Positions 49,022-58,303 of a DNA stretch of 58,646 nt are shown piece after piece. Numbering within the stretch: the first letter of the stretch is position 1; every line of letters starts with the position of its first letter. The notes under the pieces were generated by a model. The model ran no database searches. It was not told the DNA's origin and was given only the letters and a program-made list of their open reading frames with translations. This DNA comes from RGIG7332 sp045580305. Lineage in GTDB: Bacteria; Bacillota; Clostridia; Oscillospirales; JAAYXM01. The position numbers and the translations under genes were made by a program. The DNA lies in contig JAZNNQ010000062.1 in the NCBI GenBank assembly GCA_045580305.1, positions 1 through 58,646 on the forward strand, read 5' to 3'.

Positions 49022-49903
49022 TTATCTTTCAAGTAATCTGAGTGCATTTTCGCGGCAGATTTTATTATATGCGGTCTCGGAGAGTTTACCGTTCCTTACG
49101 CATTCATCGAGATAATCGGGCAGTAAGAATACATTCTTCGGCGAGCAAATATCGGTGCCGAAATAGAGTCGGTCCTGATATTTTTCTAAAAACCAAATGC
49201 CAAACTCGGGGTCGCGTATAATTGCATTGCCGCCGCTGCCTGCGGATAAGTCACCGTGGAGATTTGGGTACTTATCCATCAACTCAACCACTCTGCCGGT
49301 GGTAACCTTTCCCTCGGGATAGCCGTTACGGTTTTCCTCGGTACAGTCGGCAGAAATTTCCGCCCAGAATTTCTGAGAATGGCCAATAAAGATAAGATTT
49401 GGAAATTCCTTTAAGGATTTCTCTAAACGGGGAAGTCCTAATTCGTCAATTAAGCCGTAGTCGCTACCCTTGTTTCCAATATGGAAAAGAACCGGCATAT
49501 CGCACTTTTCAGCGTGACGGAATAAATTCCACACCATAGGATCATCAAAGTACATATTGCTCGTAATCTCGCCAATACCCTTAGCACCGCGCTCTTTAAA
49601 GAAGTTTAAGTAGTATGAAAAGTCGGTCTTTTCGTCATTCTGATAAAAACGGGGATCAATGTTGCAAAACCAATAGAACATATCGGGATGCTCTTTAACT
49701 AACCGTATAGCCTCCTGATTGGTAATGATACTTCCGCCGCAATCTGATGTTACAAGGGGGAGCTGAACGCCCTTTTCAATGCCCCACTTATCCCACATAA
49801 CGCGCAACTCATCGGGGGTTACGAAATCGGTCCCGTCGCTTGTGCGGGGAATCCATTTTTCTCTCGCACAATGGGTATGAATGTCGATCTTTTTAACTAA
49901 CAT
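49022..49903 (-). CDS. Amidohydrolase-2 family TIM-barrel metal hydrolase
   Basis: 293 residues. The start KKIDIHTHC supplies the H-x-H metal ligands, VLFHIG and FIGHS the next histidines, and LYFGTD the closing Asp. Family members are hydrolases or decarboxylases (ACMSD-like). The substrate is not clear. Full length for the family. The start has GAGGTG seven nt upstream. The gene is six bp from the MATE gene on the same strand, so they form an operon; this might pair a metabolite hydrolase with its exporter, which is inference. Confidence 0.85.
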   Translation of the reverse strand: MLVKKIDIHTHCAREKWIPRTSDGTDFVTPDELRVMWDKWGIEKGVQLPLVTSDCGGSIITNQEAIRLVKEHPDMFYWFCNIDPRFYQNDEKTDFSYYLNFFKERGAKGIGEITSNMYFDDPMVWNLFRHAEKCDMPVLFHIGNKGSDYGLIDELGLPRLEKSLKEFPNLIFIGHSQKFWAEISADCTEENRNGYPEGKVTTGRVVELMDKYPNLHGDLSAGSGGNAIIRDPEFGIWFLEKYQDRLYFGTDICSPKNVFLLPDYLDECVRNGKLSETAYNKICRENALRLLER

Positions 49904-49909
49904 AAAAAA

Positions 49910-51244
49910 TCACCTCATAGTTTTATATTTTGTAAGCCAGGTCCCGCGAAGGAAGCGGACACCAAAAACAACACATCTGAAAAGCCAGTCGCACGCCATA
50001 CCGTACCAGACGCCGGCCACGCCCAAACCTAAAAATTTACCGAAGAGATAACTGAATCCCACACGGAAAATCCACATAGAGGCTATTGATACTATCATAG
50101 TAAAGCGCACATCGTTTGCCGCTCTGAAGGAATTTGGCAGTGTAAACGCGGTGGGCCACACGGTTGACACGCAAATATTGTGAAAAATGAAAAGATAAAT
50201 TGCCAGTTTTGACGCTTCCGGGGAAAGAGAGAACATCCCCACAAGCTGCGGCGAGAAAATACTGAGTAATACCGCCATTGAAATAATGAGTAAGTACGCA
50301 ATACCGAGAAGTTTTTTTGCATATTTTCTCGCTTGCTCCTTCTCCCCTGCGCCGACACATCGGCCCACAACCGCGGTCATAGTAGGTCCTACCGCGCTAC
50401 CGGGTATGTACAGCAGACCCGATAGCGTGTTTGCCGCGGCATTTGCGGCGATTGCCACCGCACCAAATGTTGAAACAAGGCTCTGGGTTATAACCTTGCC
50501 AAGCTGGAAAACACTGCCCTCAAAGCCGTTGGGTAGCCCTATTCCTGCTATCCGTTTTATAAGCTTAAAGTCCGGCTTATAGTGTAAAATACGCTCAACA
50601 AACACGGTTTGCCGTTTATCCTGCACCAGGTAAATCATAATGGACGCACCGACCACATGTGAAAAAAGCGTAGCTATTGCCGCGCCCTTAGCGCCTAATC
50701 CAAAGCCGAAAATCAGGATGCTGTTGCCTACTATGTTTATTAAATTCATAATCATAGATGCGTACATTGAGACCTTTGAATTTCCCATTGCCCTGTAAAT
50801 CGCGGCACCCGAGTTGTAAATCGCGATAAACGGGTAAGAAAGGGCTGTAATGAAAAAATACCCACGCGCATTTTCCATAATTTCCTTAGAAACGCTTCCA
50901 AAAACCAAGTTGAGCAGGCCTGCATGGCCAAAAATGAGAGCAACGCTAAGCACAAGCGCAACTATCGCGGGCATATATACAAATTGCTTTGCCGCTTTTT
51001 GAGCGTTATCGATTTCCCTTGCTCCGAGGAACTGCGATATTACGATAGCACCACCCGTTGCAAGCGCGCTGAAAAAGTAAAGAAAAAGCCGATTTACCGC
51101 ATCAACAAGGGACACGCCCGAAACCGCCGCTTCACCGGCACTCGCCACCATAACCGTGTCAATCATTCCGATTGTGATGGCAAGGGTCTGCTCAATGAGA
51201 AGCGGAACTATAAGCCTTGTCAAATCCCGTTTTGAAAATAGCAT
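49910..51244 (-). CDS. MATE family efflux transporter
   Basis: 444 residues with twelve membrane helices in two MatE halves, the build of the MATE drug/sodium antiporters. Marks include MIDTVMVASAGEAAVSGVSL in the first half and SAVGPTMTAVVGRCVGAGEK in the second. Likely exports organic cations or drugs. No signal peptide. The ATG is preceded by GGGCGGG, a weak site. It is divergent from the AraC regulator, which may control it. Confidence 0.92.
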   Translation of the reverse strand: MLFSKRDLTRLIVPLLIEQTLAITIGMIDTVMVASAGEAAVSGVSLVDAVNRLFLYFFSALATGGAIVISQFLGAREIDNAQKAAKQFVYMPAIVALVLSVALIFGHAGLLNLVFGSVSKEIMENARGYFFITALSYPFIAIYNSGAAIYRAMGNSKVSMYASMIMNLINIVGNSILIFGFGLGAKGAAIATLFSHVVGASIMIYLVQDKRQTVFVERILHYKPDFKLIKRIAGIGLPNGFEGSVFQLGKVITQSLVSTFGAVAIAANAAANTLSGLLYIPGSAVGPTMTAVVGRCVGAGEKEQARKYAKKLLGIAYLLIISMAVLLSIFSPQLVGMFSLSPEASKLAIYLFIFHNICVSTVWPTAFTLPNSFRAANDVRFTMIVSIASMWIFRVGFSYLFGKFLGLGVAGVWYGMACDWLFRCVVFGVRFLRGTWLTKYKTMR

Positions 51245-51324
51245 ACGAACCCGCCCATTCTGTAAAATACACCTGTATTCTACTATTTTTTAAAACCTTT
51301 GCCTATTCTTTTTCATAACTCTAC

Positions 51325-51353
51325 TTGTATAAAAGATAGATTTATGCTAAACT
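51325..51353 (+). promoter_or_regulatory. Promoter of the AraC-type regulator
   Basis: TTGTAT (51325-51330) and TAAACT (51348-51353), 17 bp apart, some 15 bp before the start codon, so the leader is very short. Confidence 0.5.
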
Positions 51354-51368
51354 GTTTTCGGTGATAAT

Positions 51369-52124
51369 ATGGAATATCATATCAATATGGTGGGACTTGA
51401 CGGTGAGCAGTCATATCCCCAGCATTCACACTCACAATATGAAATTGTATACTACCTTGAAGGCACAGGATATCAGCGCACTCTATCGGGCGATCTGCAC
51501 TTTTCTCCGGGCACGATTATCGTTTTCCCTCCGGCTTTCCCTCACGGCACGGTGTCAACCGGCGGCTTTAAGCTTTTGGCCATAAGGTGTGATAAATTTG
51601 AAAGCTTGTTTAATTTCTCTGAGCCTTTAAAAATGCGTGATACTGAAAATGGCGACGGAGCGGCGCTTATCAATATGATTTACCGCAATCGTTTTAACAA
51701 AGATAGTTATTTAAGCTCTCTTATAGATGCTTTCTGTCACTTTATTTTACAGAATCAGCAGTCCGATGATTCTTTAAGTCTTGCTGTGCAAAAAATTGCC
51801 GACAAAATTTCCGGCCGCTTCTTTGACTGCAACTTAAACCTCGCCGTTCTTCTTCGGGAAAGCAGCTATGCGGAAGATTACATACGCGCGCATTTTAAAA
51901 AAATGACCGGTAAAACTCCCAATAATTTTTTGACCACACTCAGAATAAACCACGCGCTGTATTTAATCGAGATATACAAGGACTCTGTTTCTCTTGCCGA
52001 CATATCTGAAAAGTGCGGTTATTTAGACTATGTGTATTTCTCAAAAAAGTTTAAAGAACACACAGGTATTTCCCCAAAAACATTCTTGAAATCCTGTATT
52101 AAGAAAGAAAAAGCATCGTCTTAA
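51369..52124 (+). CDS. AraC-family transcriptional regulator
   Basis: 251 residues: an N-terminal cupin-type ligand domain (about 1-110, with HSHSQYEIVYYLEGTGYQ and GTIIVFPPAFPHG) and a C-terminal double helix-turn-helix (about 150-247: AVLLRESSYAEDYIRAHFKK, then SLADISEKCGYLDYVYFSKK and FKEHTGISPKTFLKS). The cupin usually binds a sugar or organic acid. The gene is divergent from the MATE/amidohydrolase operon and probably its activator or repressor. Weak ribosome site (GGTGAT). Confidence 0.9.
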   Translation: MEYHINMVGLDGEQSYPQHSHSQYEIVYYLEGTGYQRTLSGDLHFSPGTIIVFPPAFPHGTVSTGGFKLLAIRCDKFESLFNFSEPLKMRDTENGDGAALINMIYRNRFNKDSYLSSLIDAFCHFILQNQQSDDSLSLAVQKIADKISGRFFDCNLNLAVLLRESSYAEDYIRAHFKKMTGKTPNNFLTTLRINHALYLIEIYKDSVSLADISEKCGYLDYVYFSKKFKEHTGISPKTFLKSCIKKEKASS

Positions 52125-52141
52125 GACGATGCTTTTTCTTT
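52104..52141. terminator. Bidirectional terminator between the AraC regulator and the ABC exporter
   Basis: A perfect 38-bp palindrome (19-bp arms, AAAGAAAAAGCATCGTCTT and complement) overlapping the end of the regulator gene and touching the stop of the convergent exporter gene. Confidence 0.9.
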
Positions 52142-53893
52142 TTAAAATTCGCTGTTGTTATATAATCCGTAATAGGTGCCGCGCTTTGCCATAAGCTCAT
52201 CGTGTGTACCCTCTTCCTCAATACCGTCATCGGTGAGGACCAGGATTTTCGTCGCGTTTCGTATGGTTGTAAGGCGGTGAGCAATAGTGAAGGTTGTTCT
52301 GTTCTTTGACAATTCCTCAAGAGATGCCTGAACGATGCGCTCGCTCTCATTATCAAGAGAACTTGTCGCCTCGTCAAGTATCATAATCGGCGGGTTTTTA
52401 AGGAACGCCCGAGCTATACTTATACGCTGCTTCTGACCGCCTGAGAGCTTAACGCCGCGCTCACCCACATAGGTATCGTAGCCGTTGGGCAGCTCCATAA
52501 TAAAGTCGTGAGCGCTTGCCCGCTTGGCAGCTGCGATAATTTCTTCCTCGGTTGCATTTTCCTTGCCGTAGACTATGTTCTCTCTGACAGTGCCCGAGAA
52601 CAGGTAAACCTCCTGGGCAACAACGCCGATATGCTCACGCAGGGATGAAAGGGTCACATCACGGATACTCACCCCATCGATTGTGATTTCACCCTCGGTC
52701 AAATCGTAAAATCTGGGGATAAGATTGCACAGCGTGGTTTTACCCGAGCCGGAGGTGCCTACAAGGGCTATGTGGTCCCCTGCTTGCACCTTTAAATCGA
52801 TTTTCGAGAGCACATAAGGTAAATTCTCACCATACTTGAAACTCACCTTATTAAAGGCGATATCGCCCTTTACGGCGGTGAGCGGAGTCGCCCCCTCTTT
52901 ATCTTTAATATCGATCGGGGCGTCCATAATTTCGATAAAGCGCTCGATACCTGTCATACCACGCTGGAACTGCTCGGTAAACTCCACAATTCGTCTTATT
53001 GAGGTTAGAAGTGTGGAAACGAAAAGCAGGTACGCGGTAAGGTCAGCCGGCGCGATTTTTCCGTTTATAATAAATATTCCGCCCGCAACCACCACGGCGA
53101 TATACATTATTCCGTCGAAAAGGCGTGTGGATGAATGGAAGCCCGCCATATAGCGGTACATATCCTTCTTAATCGCGAGGAATTTCTCGTTTCCTTTGCG
53201 GAATTTCTCCTCCTCAACGCCCTCGTTTGCAAAGGATTTTACAATGCGGATACCGAGCAGGCTATCCTCTACCTGAGCATTTATTTCGCCTATCTGATGG
53301 CGGGATTCTTTAAATGCGCGGCGCATTCTTTTATTAAAATACGACGCGGAAATAAACACAAAGGGCATTATTGCAAATACGATAAGGGTCAGCCACACAT
53401 TGAACCTGCACAGAATGACAAACGCCGCCACTATCTTGACGCCCGCTATGAAAAATTCCTCGGGACAATGGTGTGCAAACTCGGTTATATCGAAAAGGTC
53501 GCTTGTTATGCGCGCCATAATCTGGCCGATTTTAGCATCATCATAGTAGGAATGGGACAGCTTTTGCAGGTGTGAGAATAAATCCCGTCGCATATCGGTC
53601 TCGATCCGCGTGCCCATTACATGACCGACACTTGACATATAGTAATATGCCGCAGTGTCAATTATCCTCAGCACCACATAGAAAAGGCCCGCTCTGAGTA
53701 CAAAATCTATGGTGAGTGCCGCGGTATCATTTATCGCAAGGTCGGTTATCTCCCGGGCAATGAGGGGAAAAACAAGCTCCGCTCCGGTGGTGAGTGCCGC
53801 GCAGAAAAGGTCCAAAATGAGCACCCATTTGTACTTTTTAAAGTACGGTATGAAGCGACGGATAAGCTCCCCAGTTTTTATTGTTCTCTTCAT
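52142..53893 (-). CDS. ABC exporter (ABCB type, half transporter)
   Basis: 583 residues: an N-terminal transmembrane domain of six helices (about 20-310) and a C-terminal ATPase. Walker A GTSGSGKTT, signature LSGGQKQRISIARAF, Walker B IMILDEATSSLD and H-loop IAHRLTT. Half transporters work as homo- or heterodimers to export lipids, drugs or peptides; no second subunit gene is adjacent, so a homodimer is likely. Start ATG with GAGGTG. Confidence 0.94.
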   Translation of the reverse strand: MKRTIKTGELIRRFIPYFKKYKWVLILDLFCAALTTGAELVFPLIAREITDLAINDTAALTIDFVLRAGLFYVVLRIIDTAAYYYMSSVGHVMGTRIETDMRRDLFSHLQKLSHSYYDDAKIGQIMARITSDLFDITEFAHHCPEEFFIAGVKIVAAFVILCRFNVWLTLIVFAIMPFVFISASYFNKRMRRAFKESRHQIGEINAQVEDSLLGIRIVKSFANEGVEEEKFRKGNEKFLAIKKDMYRYMAGFHSSTRLFDGIMYIAVVVAGGIFIINGKIAPADLTAYLLFVSTLLTSIRRIVEFTEQFQRGMTGIERFIEIMDAPIDIKDKEGATPLTAVKGDIAFNKVSFKYGENLPYVLSKIDLKVQAGDHIALVGTSGSGKTTLCNLIPRFYDLTEGEITIDGVSIRDVTLSSLREHIGVVAQEVYLFSGTVRENIVYGKENATEEEIIAAAKRASAHDFIMELPNGYDTYVGERGVKLSGGQKQRISIARAFLKNPPIMILDEATSSLDNESERIVQASLEELSKNRTTFTIAHRLTTIRNATKILVLTDDGIEEEGTHDELMAKRGTYYGLYNNSEF

Positions 53894-53910
53894 TTTTTCA
53901 CCTCTAAATT

Positions 53911-53937
53911 AAAGCCGAGCAAGATTTGCTCGGCTTA
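53911..53937 (-). terminator. Terminator after the HPr-like gene
   Basis: An 11-bp stem AAGCCGAGCAA / TTGCTCGGCTT around GAT, just after the end of the HPr-like gene and before the ABC exporter start. Confidence 0.85.
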
Positions 53938-53941
53938 ATTT

Positions 53942-54169
53942 TTACACAATATAGGGTTTTAACTGTTCTAAAAGCTCGTCGCAGGTATCTGCATGGACAT
54001 TAAGCTCAATGGGCTTTGATAAGTCTAAGCTGAAAATACCCATAATGGATTTTGCATCGATAAGGTAGCGGCCGGAAACAAGGTCAACCTCGTAGGGGCA
54101 AGCTACCAGGGTGTTTACAAATTCCTTGACCTTTGTGATAGTGTCAAGCTGTACATTTACTTTTACCAT
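53942..54169 (-). CDS. HPr-like protein lacking the phosphorylatable histidine
   Basis: 75 residues with the HPr fold signature in the second half: KSIMGIFSLDLSKPIELNVH, where Ser41 corresponds to the regulatory Ser46 of HPr. The N-terminal half has TITKVKEFVNTLVACPY where HPr has GxHARPA, so His15 is missing and the protein cannot take phosphate from PEP-sugar systems. This resembles Crh, the regulatory HPr paralogue. It lies 20 bp after the SulP gene on the same strand with AAGGA upstream. A role in carbon or transport regulation is inference. Confidence 0.85.
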   Translation of the reverse strand: MVKVNVQLDTITKVKEFVNTLVACPYEVDLVSGRYLIDAKSIMGIFSLDLSKPIELNVHADTCDELLEQLKPYIV

Positions 54170-54189
54170 AATAAAATCATTCCTTTCAA

Positions 54190-55839
54190 TTATTTCTGTA
54201 ACAATAACTTATCCGCGTGCTTTATTGCAGCGGTTGCATCCCAGAAGAATGCCGCCTCACCGACAACATCAACAACGCCTGCGGTCACAAGAGTTTTCTT
54301 AACCTTGGGCTGAACGCCGCAGAGAAGAACACATCTGCCCTCTTCCTTCGCCTTTTCGCAAAGTTCTAAAAGGGCAACCGCACCGGAGGTATCAATAAGG
54401 GTTACCGCGCGCATGGAGAGGATAACGATTGTCTTTTCCTCAAGTGTCGCAAGTGTTGCGGAGAGTTTTTCAATTGTACCAAAGAAGATCGGGCCTGCAA
54501 TATATACCATCTTGGTATCACCGTGTTCTGCATTAAGCTCAATACCGTTTTCGGAAAGCGCCTTGATATCAACATCTGCCATAGTAACATCGATATTTGC
54601 GATCTTGATAACGAAGAAGATAATAGAGCCTACAACGCCGATTATAATTGCGATGGTAAGGTCAAACACAACGGTGGAGATCATTGTAATAAGGAACATT
54701 GCAATACCGCTTTTAAGCTTCTTCTTGAACATATAGGTGATGTTTTCCCACTCGTTCATACGCCATGCGGTTACCATAAGAACACCTGCAAGGGCAGAGA
54801 GCGGAACACGCGCCATAAAGGGAGTAAGCACAAACATGGAAAGAAGAAGAACTATCGCGTGGATAATACCGGTAAGGCGGGTTTCGCAACCGGACTTAAT
54901 TGCAACCGCGGTACGAGCAATAGCTGCCGTTGCGGGTACACCGCCGAAGAACGGAATTATCATATTGCCGATACCCTGAGCTAAAAGCTCGCGATCAGCA
55001 TTTAACTTCTCACCCTTCATTCGTCCTGCAGCCGCGCCGCAGAGAAGGCTCTCAATCATACCAAGTGCGGCAATTGAGATTGCGGGAGTGATGTACTCTG
55101 AAATATTTGCCCAGTCGATACTGCCGAAGGTAAGGCGCTTATCCGCAATAATCTTCTGGGGAATTTCGCCTACCACCGCAATGCCATCAATTGAGAAAAC
55201 CGAGCAAACAATAACAGAAACGATAATTGCAACAAGGCTTCCCGGAACTTTAGCGCCCCATTTTTTCGGCCAGAAAATCATTACAAGTACGGTGAATACA
55301 GCAATTCCCGCTGTTACCCAGTCGATATTAAATCCGTGAGTTGTAAAGTAGGATGCAACCTTTGCAATCGCATTTTCACCAGTGGAGGTGGTGCCGAAGA
55401 AATTGTCCACCTGGCCAAGGGCGATAATAATCGCAATACCCGAGGTAAAACCGGTGATAACCGGTGTGGGTATGTATGTAACCAGCTTACCACACTTTGT
55501 AAGAGCGGTAATTACCAGAATAATACCCGCAATAAGGGTAACGATGAACATACCTTCCAGGCCGTGCTTTGCAATAAGGCCGATAAGTATCGCGGTCATA
55601 GCGCCGGTGGGGCCGGAAATCTGATAAGATGCACCGGACAGCGCACTCATAAGAAAACCTGCGATAATCGCGGTAATCATACCTGCAGCCGCATCCGCAC
55701 CACTACTTACACCAAAAGCAAGCGCAAGAGGGAGCGCAACCGCCGCAACGGTAATACCCGCCATAAGGTCTTTTGTAAATCTTTTAAAATTGTAGCCTGC
55801 AAATTCGTTTTTTAAGTCTTTTCCAAATTGTGCAATCAC
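54190..55839 (-). CDS. SulP family anion transporter with STAS domain
   Basis: 549 residues. About 10-14 hydrophobic segments (25-430), with GVSSGADAAAGMITAIIAG and SGPTGAMTAILIGLIA as in SulP permeases, then a STAS domain (about 440-549) with MRAVTLIDTSGAVALLELCE. The family moves sulfate, bicarbonate or dicarboxylate; the substrate cannot be chosen. Translation begins at GTG (55839), eight nt after GGAGG. The HPr-like gene follows on the same transcript. Confidence 0.92.
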   Translation of the reverse strand: MIAQFGKDLKNEFAGYNFKRFTKDLMAGITVAAVALPLALAFGVSSGADAAAGMITAIIAGFLMSALSGASYQISGPTGAMTAILIGLIAKHGLEGMFIVTLIAGIILVITALTKCGKLVTYIPTPVITGFTSGIAIIIALGQVDNFFGTTSTGENAIAKVASYFTTHGFNIDWVTAGIAVFTVLVMIFWPKKWGAKVPGSLVAIIVSVIVCSVFSIDGIAVVGEIPQKIIADKRLTFGSIDWANISEYITPAISIAALGMIESLLCGAAAGRMKGEKLNADRELLAQGIGNMIIPFFGGVPATAAIARTAVAIKSGCETRLTGIIHAIVLLLSMFVLTPFMARVPLSALAGVLMVTAWRMNEWENITYMFKKKLKSGIAMFLITMISTVVFDLTIAIIIGVVGSIIFFVIKIANIDVTMADVDIKALSENGIELNAEHGDTKMVYIAGPIFFGTIEKLSATLATLEEKTIVILSMRAVTLIDTSGAVALLELCEKAKEEGRCVLLCGVQPKVKKTLVTAGVVDVVGEAAFFWDATAAIKHADKLLLQK

Positions 55840-55934
55840 CTATTTTTCCTCCAATTTTATTTATATTTAAATTATAGACCCTTTATACTTTTTCTGTCAA
55901 CGCGCTAATTGCCTAAATTTCGCCTCTTATCCTC

Positions 55935-55964
55935 TTTTCATATGTACTATTTTTATGGTATAAT
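55935..55964 (+). promoter_or_regulatory. Extended -10 promoter of dus
   Basis: TATAAT (55959-55964) is preceded by TGG, an extended -10; a weak -35 (TTTTCA) lies 18 bp upstream. Confidence 0.55.
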
Positions 55965-55986
55965 CTACAAAACGAGGTGTAACACA

Positions 55987-56961
55987 GTGAAAATTGGAAA
56001 TATTACAATTGAAACGCCAATACTTTTAGCGCCGATGGCAGGTGTAACGGATATCGCATTCCGCCGCGTGTGCAGAATGGCGGGTGCCGGCCTTTCCACT
56101 ACCGAAATGGTAAGCAGTCGTGCGCTCATTCATCAGGATAAAAAGTCAAATCAGCTGATGCAATTGGACGAGGTTGAAGACCCCTCCTGTGTTCAGCTTT
56201 TCGGCAACGATCCGGGTGCTATGGCCGAGGCGGCGTGTCTTGTTATAGAGCGGGTAAACCCCTCAATTATAGATATAAATATGGGCTGCCCCACACCGAA
56301 AATTGTAAATAACGGTGACGGCTCTGCCCTGATGAAAAATCCCTCACTTGCGGGTGAGATTGTAAAGCGTGTAAAAGATGCAATATCCGTTCCCATTACG
56401 GTGAAATTCCGCAAGGGCTGGGACAACGGCTCAATTAATGCGGTTGAATTTGCAAAAGTTATTGAAGAAAACGGCGCGGACGCGGTGATTGTTCACGGCA
56501 GGACCCGTCAGGCTATGTACTCGGGCAGGGTTGATTTAGATATTATCCGTGATGTCAAAAATGCCGTCAATATTCCGGTTATTGCAAATGGTGATATTTT
56601 CTCGGTTGAGGATGCTCGTCGCGCCTTTAATTACACCGGTGCGGACGGTATTATGGTAGGCCGCGGTGCATTCGGCAACCCCTGGCTATTTACACAGCTT
56701 AAATCCTTTGTAAATGGCGAAGATATCCCCGCTCTTCCCCCACTTGCCGCTCGGCTTTCAGTTGCAAAGGATCAAATTTTATACGCCGCCGAGAAAAAAG
56801 GCGAGCGTGTTGCAATACTTGAGGCCCGCCGCCACCTTGCCTGGTATTTAAAGGGTGTCAGGGGTTCAAATTTTTATAAAGAAAAAATATGCCATTTAAA
56901 CAGTATCGAGGAACTGACCCGCACACTCAGGGAAATTTCCGACACACTGGGAAAGGGTTAA
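55987..56961 (+). CDS. dus: tRNA-dihydrouridine synthase
   Basis: 324 residues. Marks of Dus enzymes (DusB-like): the opening LLAPMAGVTDIAFRRVCR, NMGCPTPKIVNNGDGSALMK with the catalytic Cys, VKFRKGWD, VHGRTRQAMYSG and ADGIMVGRGAFGNPWLF for FMN binding. The enzyme reduces uridines in tRNA D-loops. Translation starts at GTG 55987, seven nt after GAGGTG; the open frame runs upstream without support. The sigma factor gene follows three bp later, so it is transcribed with dus. Confidence 0.95.
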   Translation: MKIGNITIETPILLAPMAGVTDIAFRRVCRMAGAGLSTTEMVSSRALIHQDKKSNQLMQLDEVEDPSCVQLFGNDPGAMAEAACLVIERVNPSIIDINMGCPTPKIVNNGDGSALMKNPSLAGEIVKRVKDAISVPITVKFRKGWDNGSINAVEFAKVIEENGADAVIVHGRTRQAMYSGRVDLDIIRDVKNAVNIPVIANGDIFSVEDARRAFNYTGADGIMVGRGAFGNPWLFTQLKSFVNGEDIPALPPLAARLSVAKDQILYAAEKKGERVAILEARRHLAWYLKGVRGSNFYKEKICHLNSIEELTRTLREISDTLGKG

Positions 56962-56963
56962 TT

Positions 56964-57542
56964 ATGGATGATTTAAACCTTGTTGAAAGGGCAAAAAGCG
57001 GCGATGATGGCGCTTTTGAGGCGTTATATGATAAGTACAGCGCCAAGGTATACAACCTTGCACTCCGTATGAGCAAGAATCCCGATGACGCGCTGGATTT
57101 ATCGCAGGATATTTTTATCCGCGTTTATAAGTCCCTTGTGTTTTTCAAAGGTCAAAGCTCCTTTTCCACCTGGCTCTATTCCATTGCGAGTAACGCTTGT
57201 GTGGATTTTACACGGCGGGAATCAAAGCGGAAAACCGACTCTATCGACGATGTTGCTTTTGAACTCCCCGACCTGCGCTCACCCGAAAGTGAGGCCGAGC
57301 AAAAAGAACTTCGCTTATCCATCGCAAATGCCATCGATGCCCTGCCCTATGAACAGCGCGAGGTTATCGTTTTAAGGGAAATAAACGGACTTAGCTACGC
57401 TGAAATCGCCGATGCCCTGGACATTGAGGTGGGCACGGTGAAATCCCGCATTGCCCGAGCGCGAGAGCGCCTTTGTGTAATTTTAAAGGATTACGGGAAC
57501 AAAACGAAAAGTCCCTCGTCTAAAAATATGAAAGGACGGTGA
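56964..57542 (+). CDS. ECF-type RNA polymerase sigma factor
   Basis: 192 residues. Region 2 (about 15-85: ALYDKYSAKVYNLALRMSKN, DLSQDIFIRVYKSL, FSTWLYSIASNACVDFTRRE) and region 4 (about 110-180: AIDALPYEQREVIVLREING, then LSYAEIADALDIEVGTVKSR) are complete and the linker is short, as in ECF sigma factors of the SigW/RpoE sort. It directs stress genes when its anti-sigma factor, coded next, is inactivated. The ATG at 56964 has AAGGG upstream; it starts two bp past the dus stop. Confidence 0.94.
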   Translation: MDDLNLVERAKSGDDGAFEALYDKYSAKVYNLALRMSKNPDDALDLSQDIFIRVYKSLVFFKGQSSFSTWLYSIASNACVDFTRRESKRKTDSIDDVAFELPDLRSPESEAEQKELRLSIANAIDALPYEQREVIVLREINGLSYAEIADALDIEVGTVKSRIARARERLCVILKDYGNKTKSPSSKNMKGR

Positions 57543-57550
57543 TATGACCT

Positions 57551-58186
57551 ATGGATTGTACTTATTTCAGAGCGCTTGGCTCTGCCATTATTGATAACGA
57601 AGCGAGTGATGCTGAAATCGCAGAGTTTAACGAGCATATAGCATCCTGCGAGGACTGCAGACTATGGTTTGATGCACTTAAAATCCTGAAGGATGAGACA
57701 TCCCATTTGTCGGAAGCAGCGCCGCCCGAGTTGAAGGCGCGGGTTATGGCATCGGTCGCTAATAATAAAAAGAGCAAAGGCTCATTTTTCAGCCGTTTCC
57801 GCTTTACCGCAGTTGCCGCAGTTGTTGCAATAATTATTTTTGCCGCAAATGGTTTTATTGGGGGCGAGGAGGCTTCAAATCTGCCTCAGGTAGCATCGGA
57901 AACACCCAATGCAAGTAGTCGTATGGTACCCATCCCCGATCAGATTTTACCCGGAACGGATACGGAAACTCCCGAAGTACCTTATGACAGAGCTTTTTCC
58001 TATGTGGCGTATCTTAAGATCACAGATATCCCCGATTTCTTGGAGGATGCAGAGTTTGAGAGTCATAATGGCTATAGATACTATATTACCGACATCCAAT
58101 ATGACTCGCTTGCGGATTTCCCCCACGAAATTATTGCATTAAACCTAAGCCTTGACACGGAAGGCCTTATAATCATAAAAGAATAA
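57551..58186 (+). CDS. Membrane anti-sigma factor with zinc-finger (zf-HC2) domain
   Basis: 211 residues. The N-terminus has the ZAS zinc motif with FNEHIASCEDCRLW (His and two Cys), one membrane helix (about 87-105, RFTAVAAVVAIIIFAANGFI) and an outer domain of about 100 residues with two DIP/DIQ strand repeats (KITDIPDFLEDAEF, YITDIQYDSLADFP). Such proteins hold the ECF sigma at the membrane until a signal triggers proteolysis. It lies eight bp after the sigma gene, and the pair is the usual unit. Terminator follows directly. Confidence 0.92.
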   Translation: MDCTYFRALGSAIIDNEASDAEIAEFNEHIASCEDCRLWFDALKILKDETSHLSEAAPPELKARVMASVANNKKSKGSFFSRFRFTAVAAVVAIIIFAANGFIGGEEASNLPQVASETPNASSRMVPIPDQILPGTDTETPEVPYDRAFSYVAYLKITDIPDFLEDAEFESHNGYRYYITDIQYDSLADFPHEIIALNLSLDTEGLIIIKE

Positions 58187-58187
58187 C

Positions 58188-58215
58188 AAAAAGCAGGTCT
58201 TAAGACCTGCTTTTT
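58188..58215 (+). terminator. Terminator after the anti-sigma gene
   Basis: A perfect 28-bp palindrome with 14-bp arms (AAAAAGCAGGTCTT) followed by a T run, just past the stop. Confidence 0.9.
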
Positions 58216-58224
58216 TTATTACAG

Positions 58225-58256
58225 AAAAGGGCAGGTACGAAAGTACCTGCCCTTTT
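58225..58256 (-). terminator. Terminator after the SLH-domain gene
   Basis: A 14-bp stem AAAAGGGCAGGTAC / GTACCTGCCCTTTT with a GAAA loop, downstream of the minus-strand SLH gene. Confidence 0.88.
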
Positions 58257-58303
58257 CCTTAAAGGAAATATGGGAAATAAAGCTGGAAAGCTCTATAAAC
58301 CAA

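Noticed and set aside
54523..54984. 153-codon open frame on the plus strand
   Set aside because: Antisense to SulP and without coding character.
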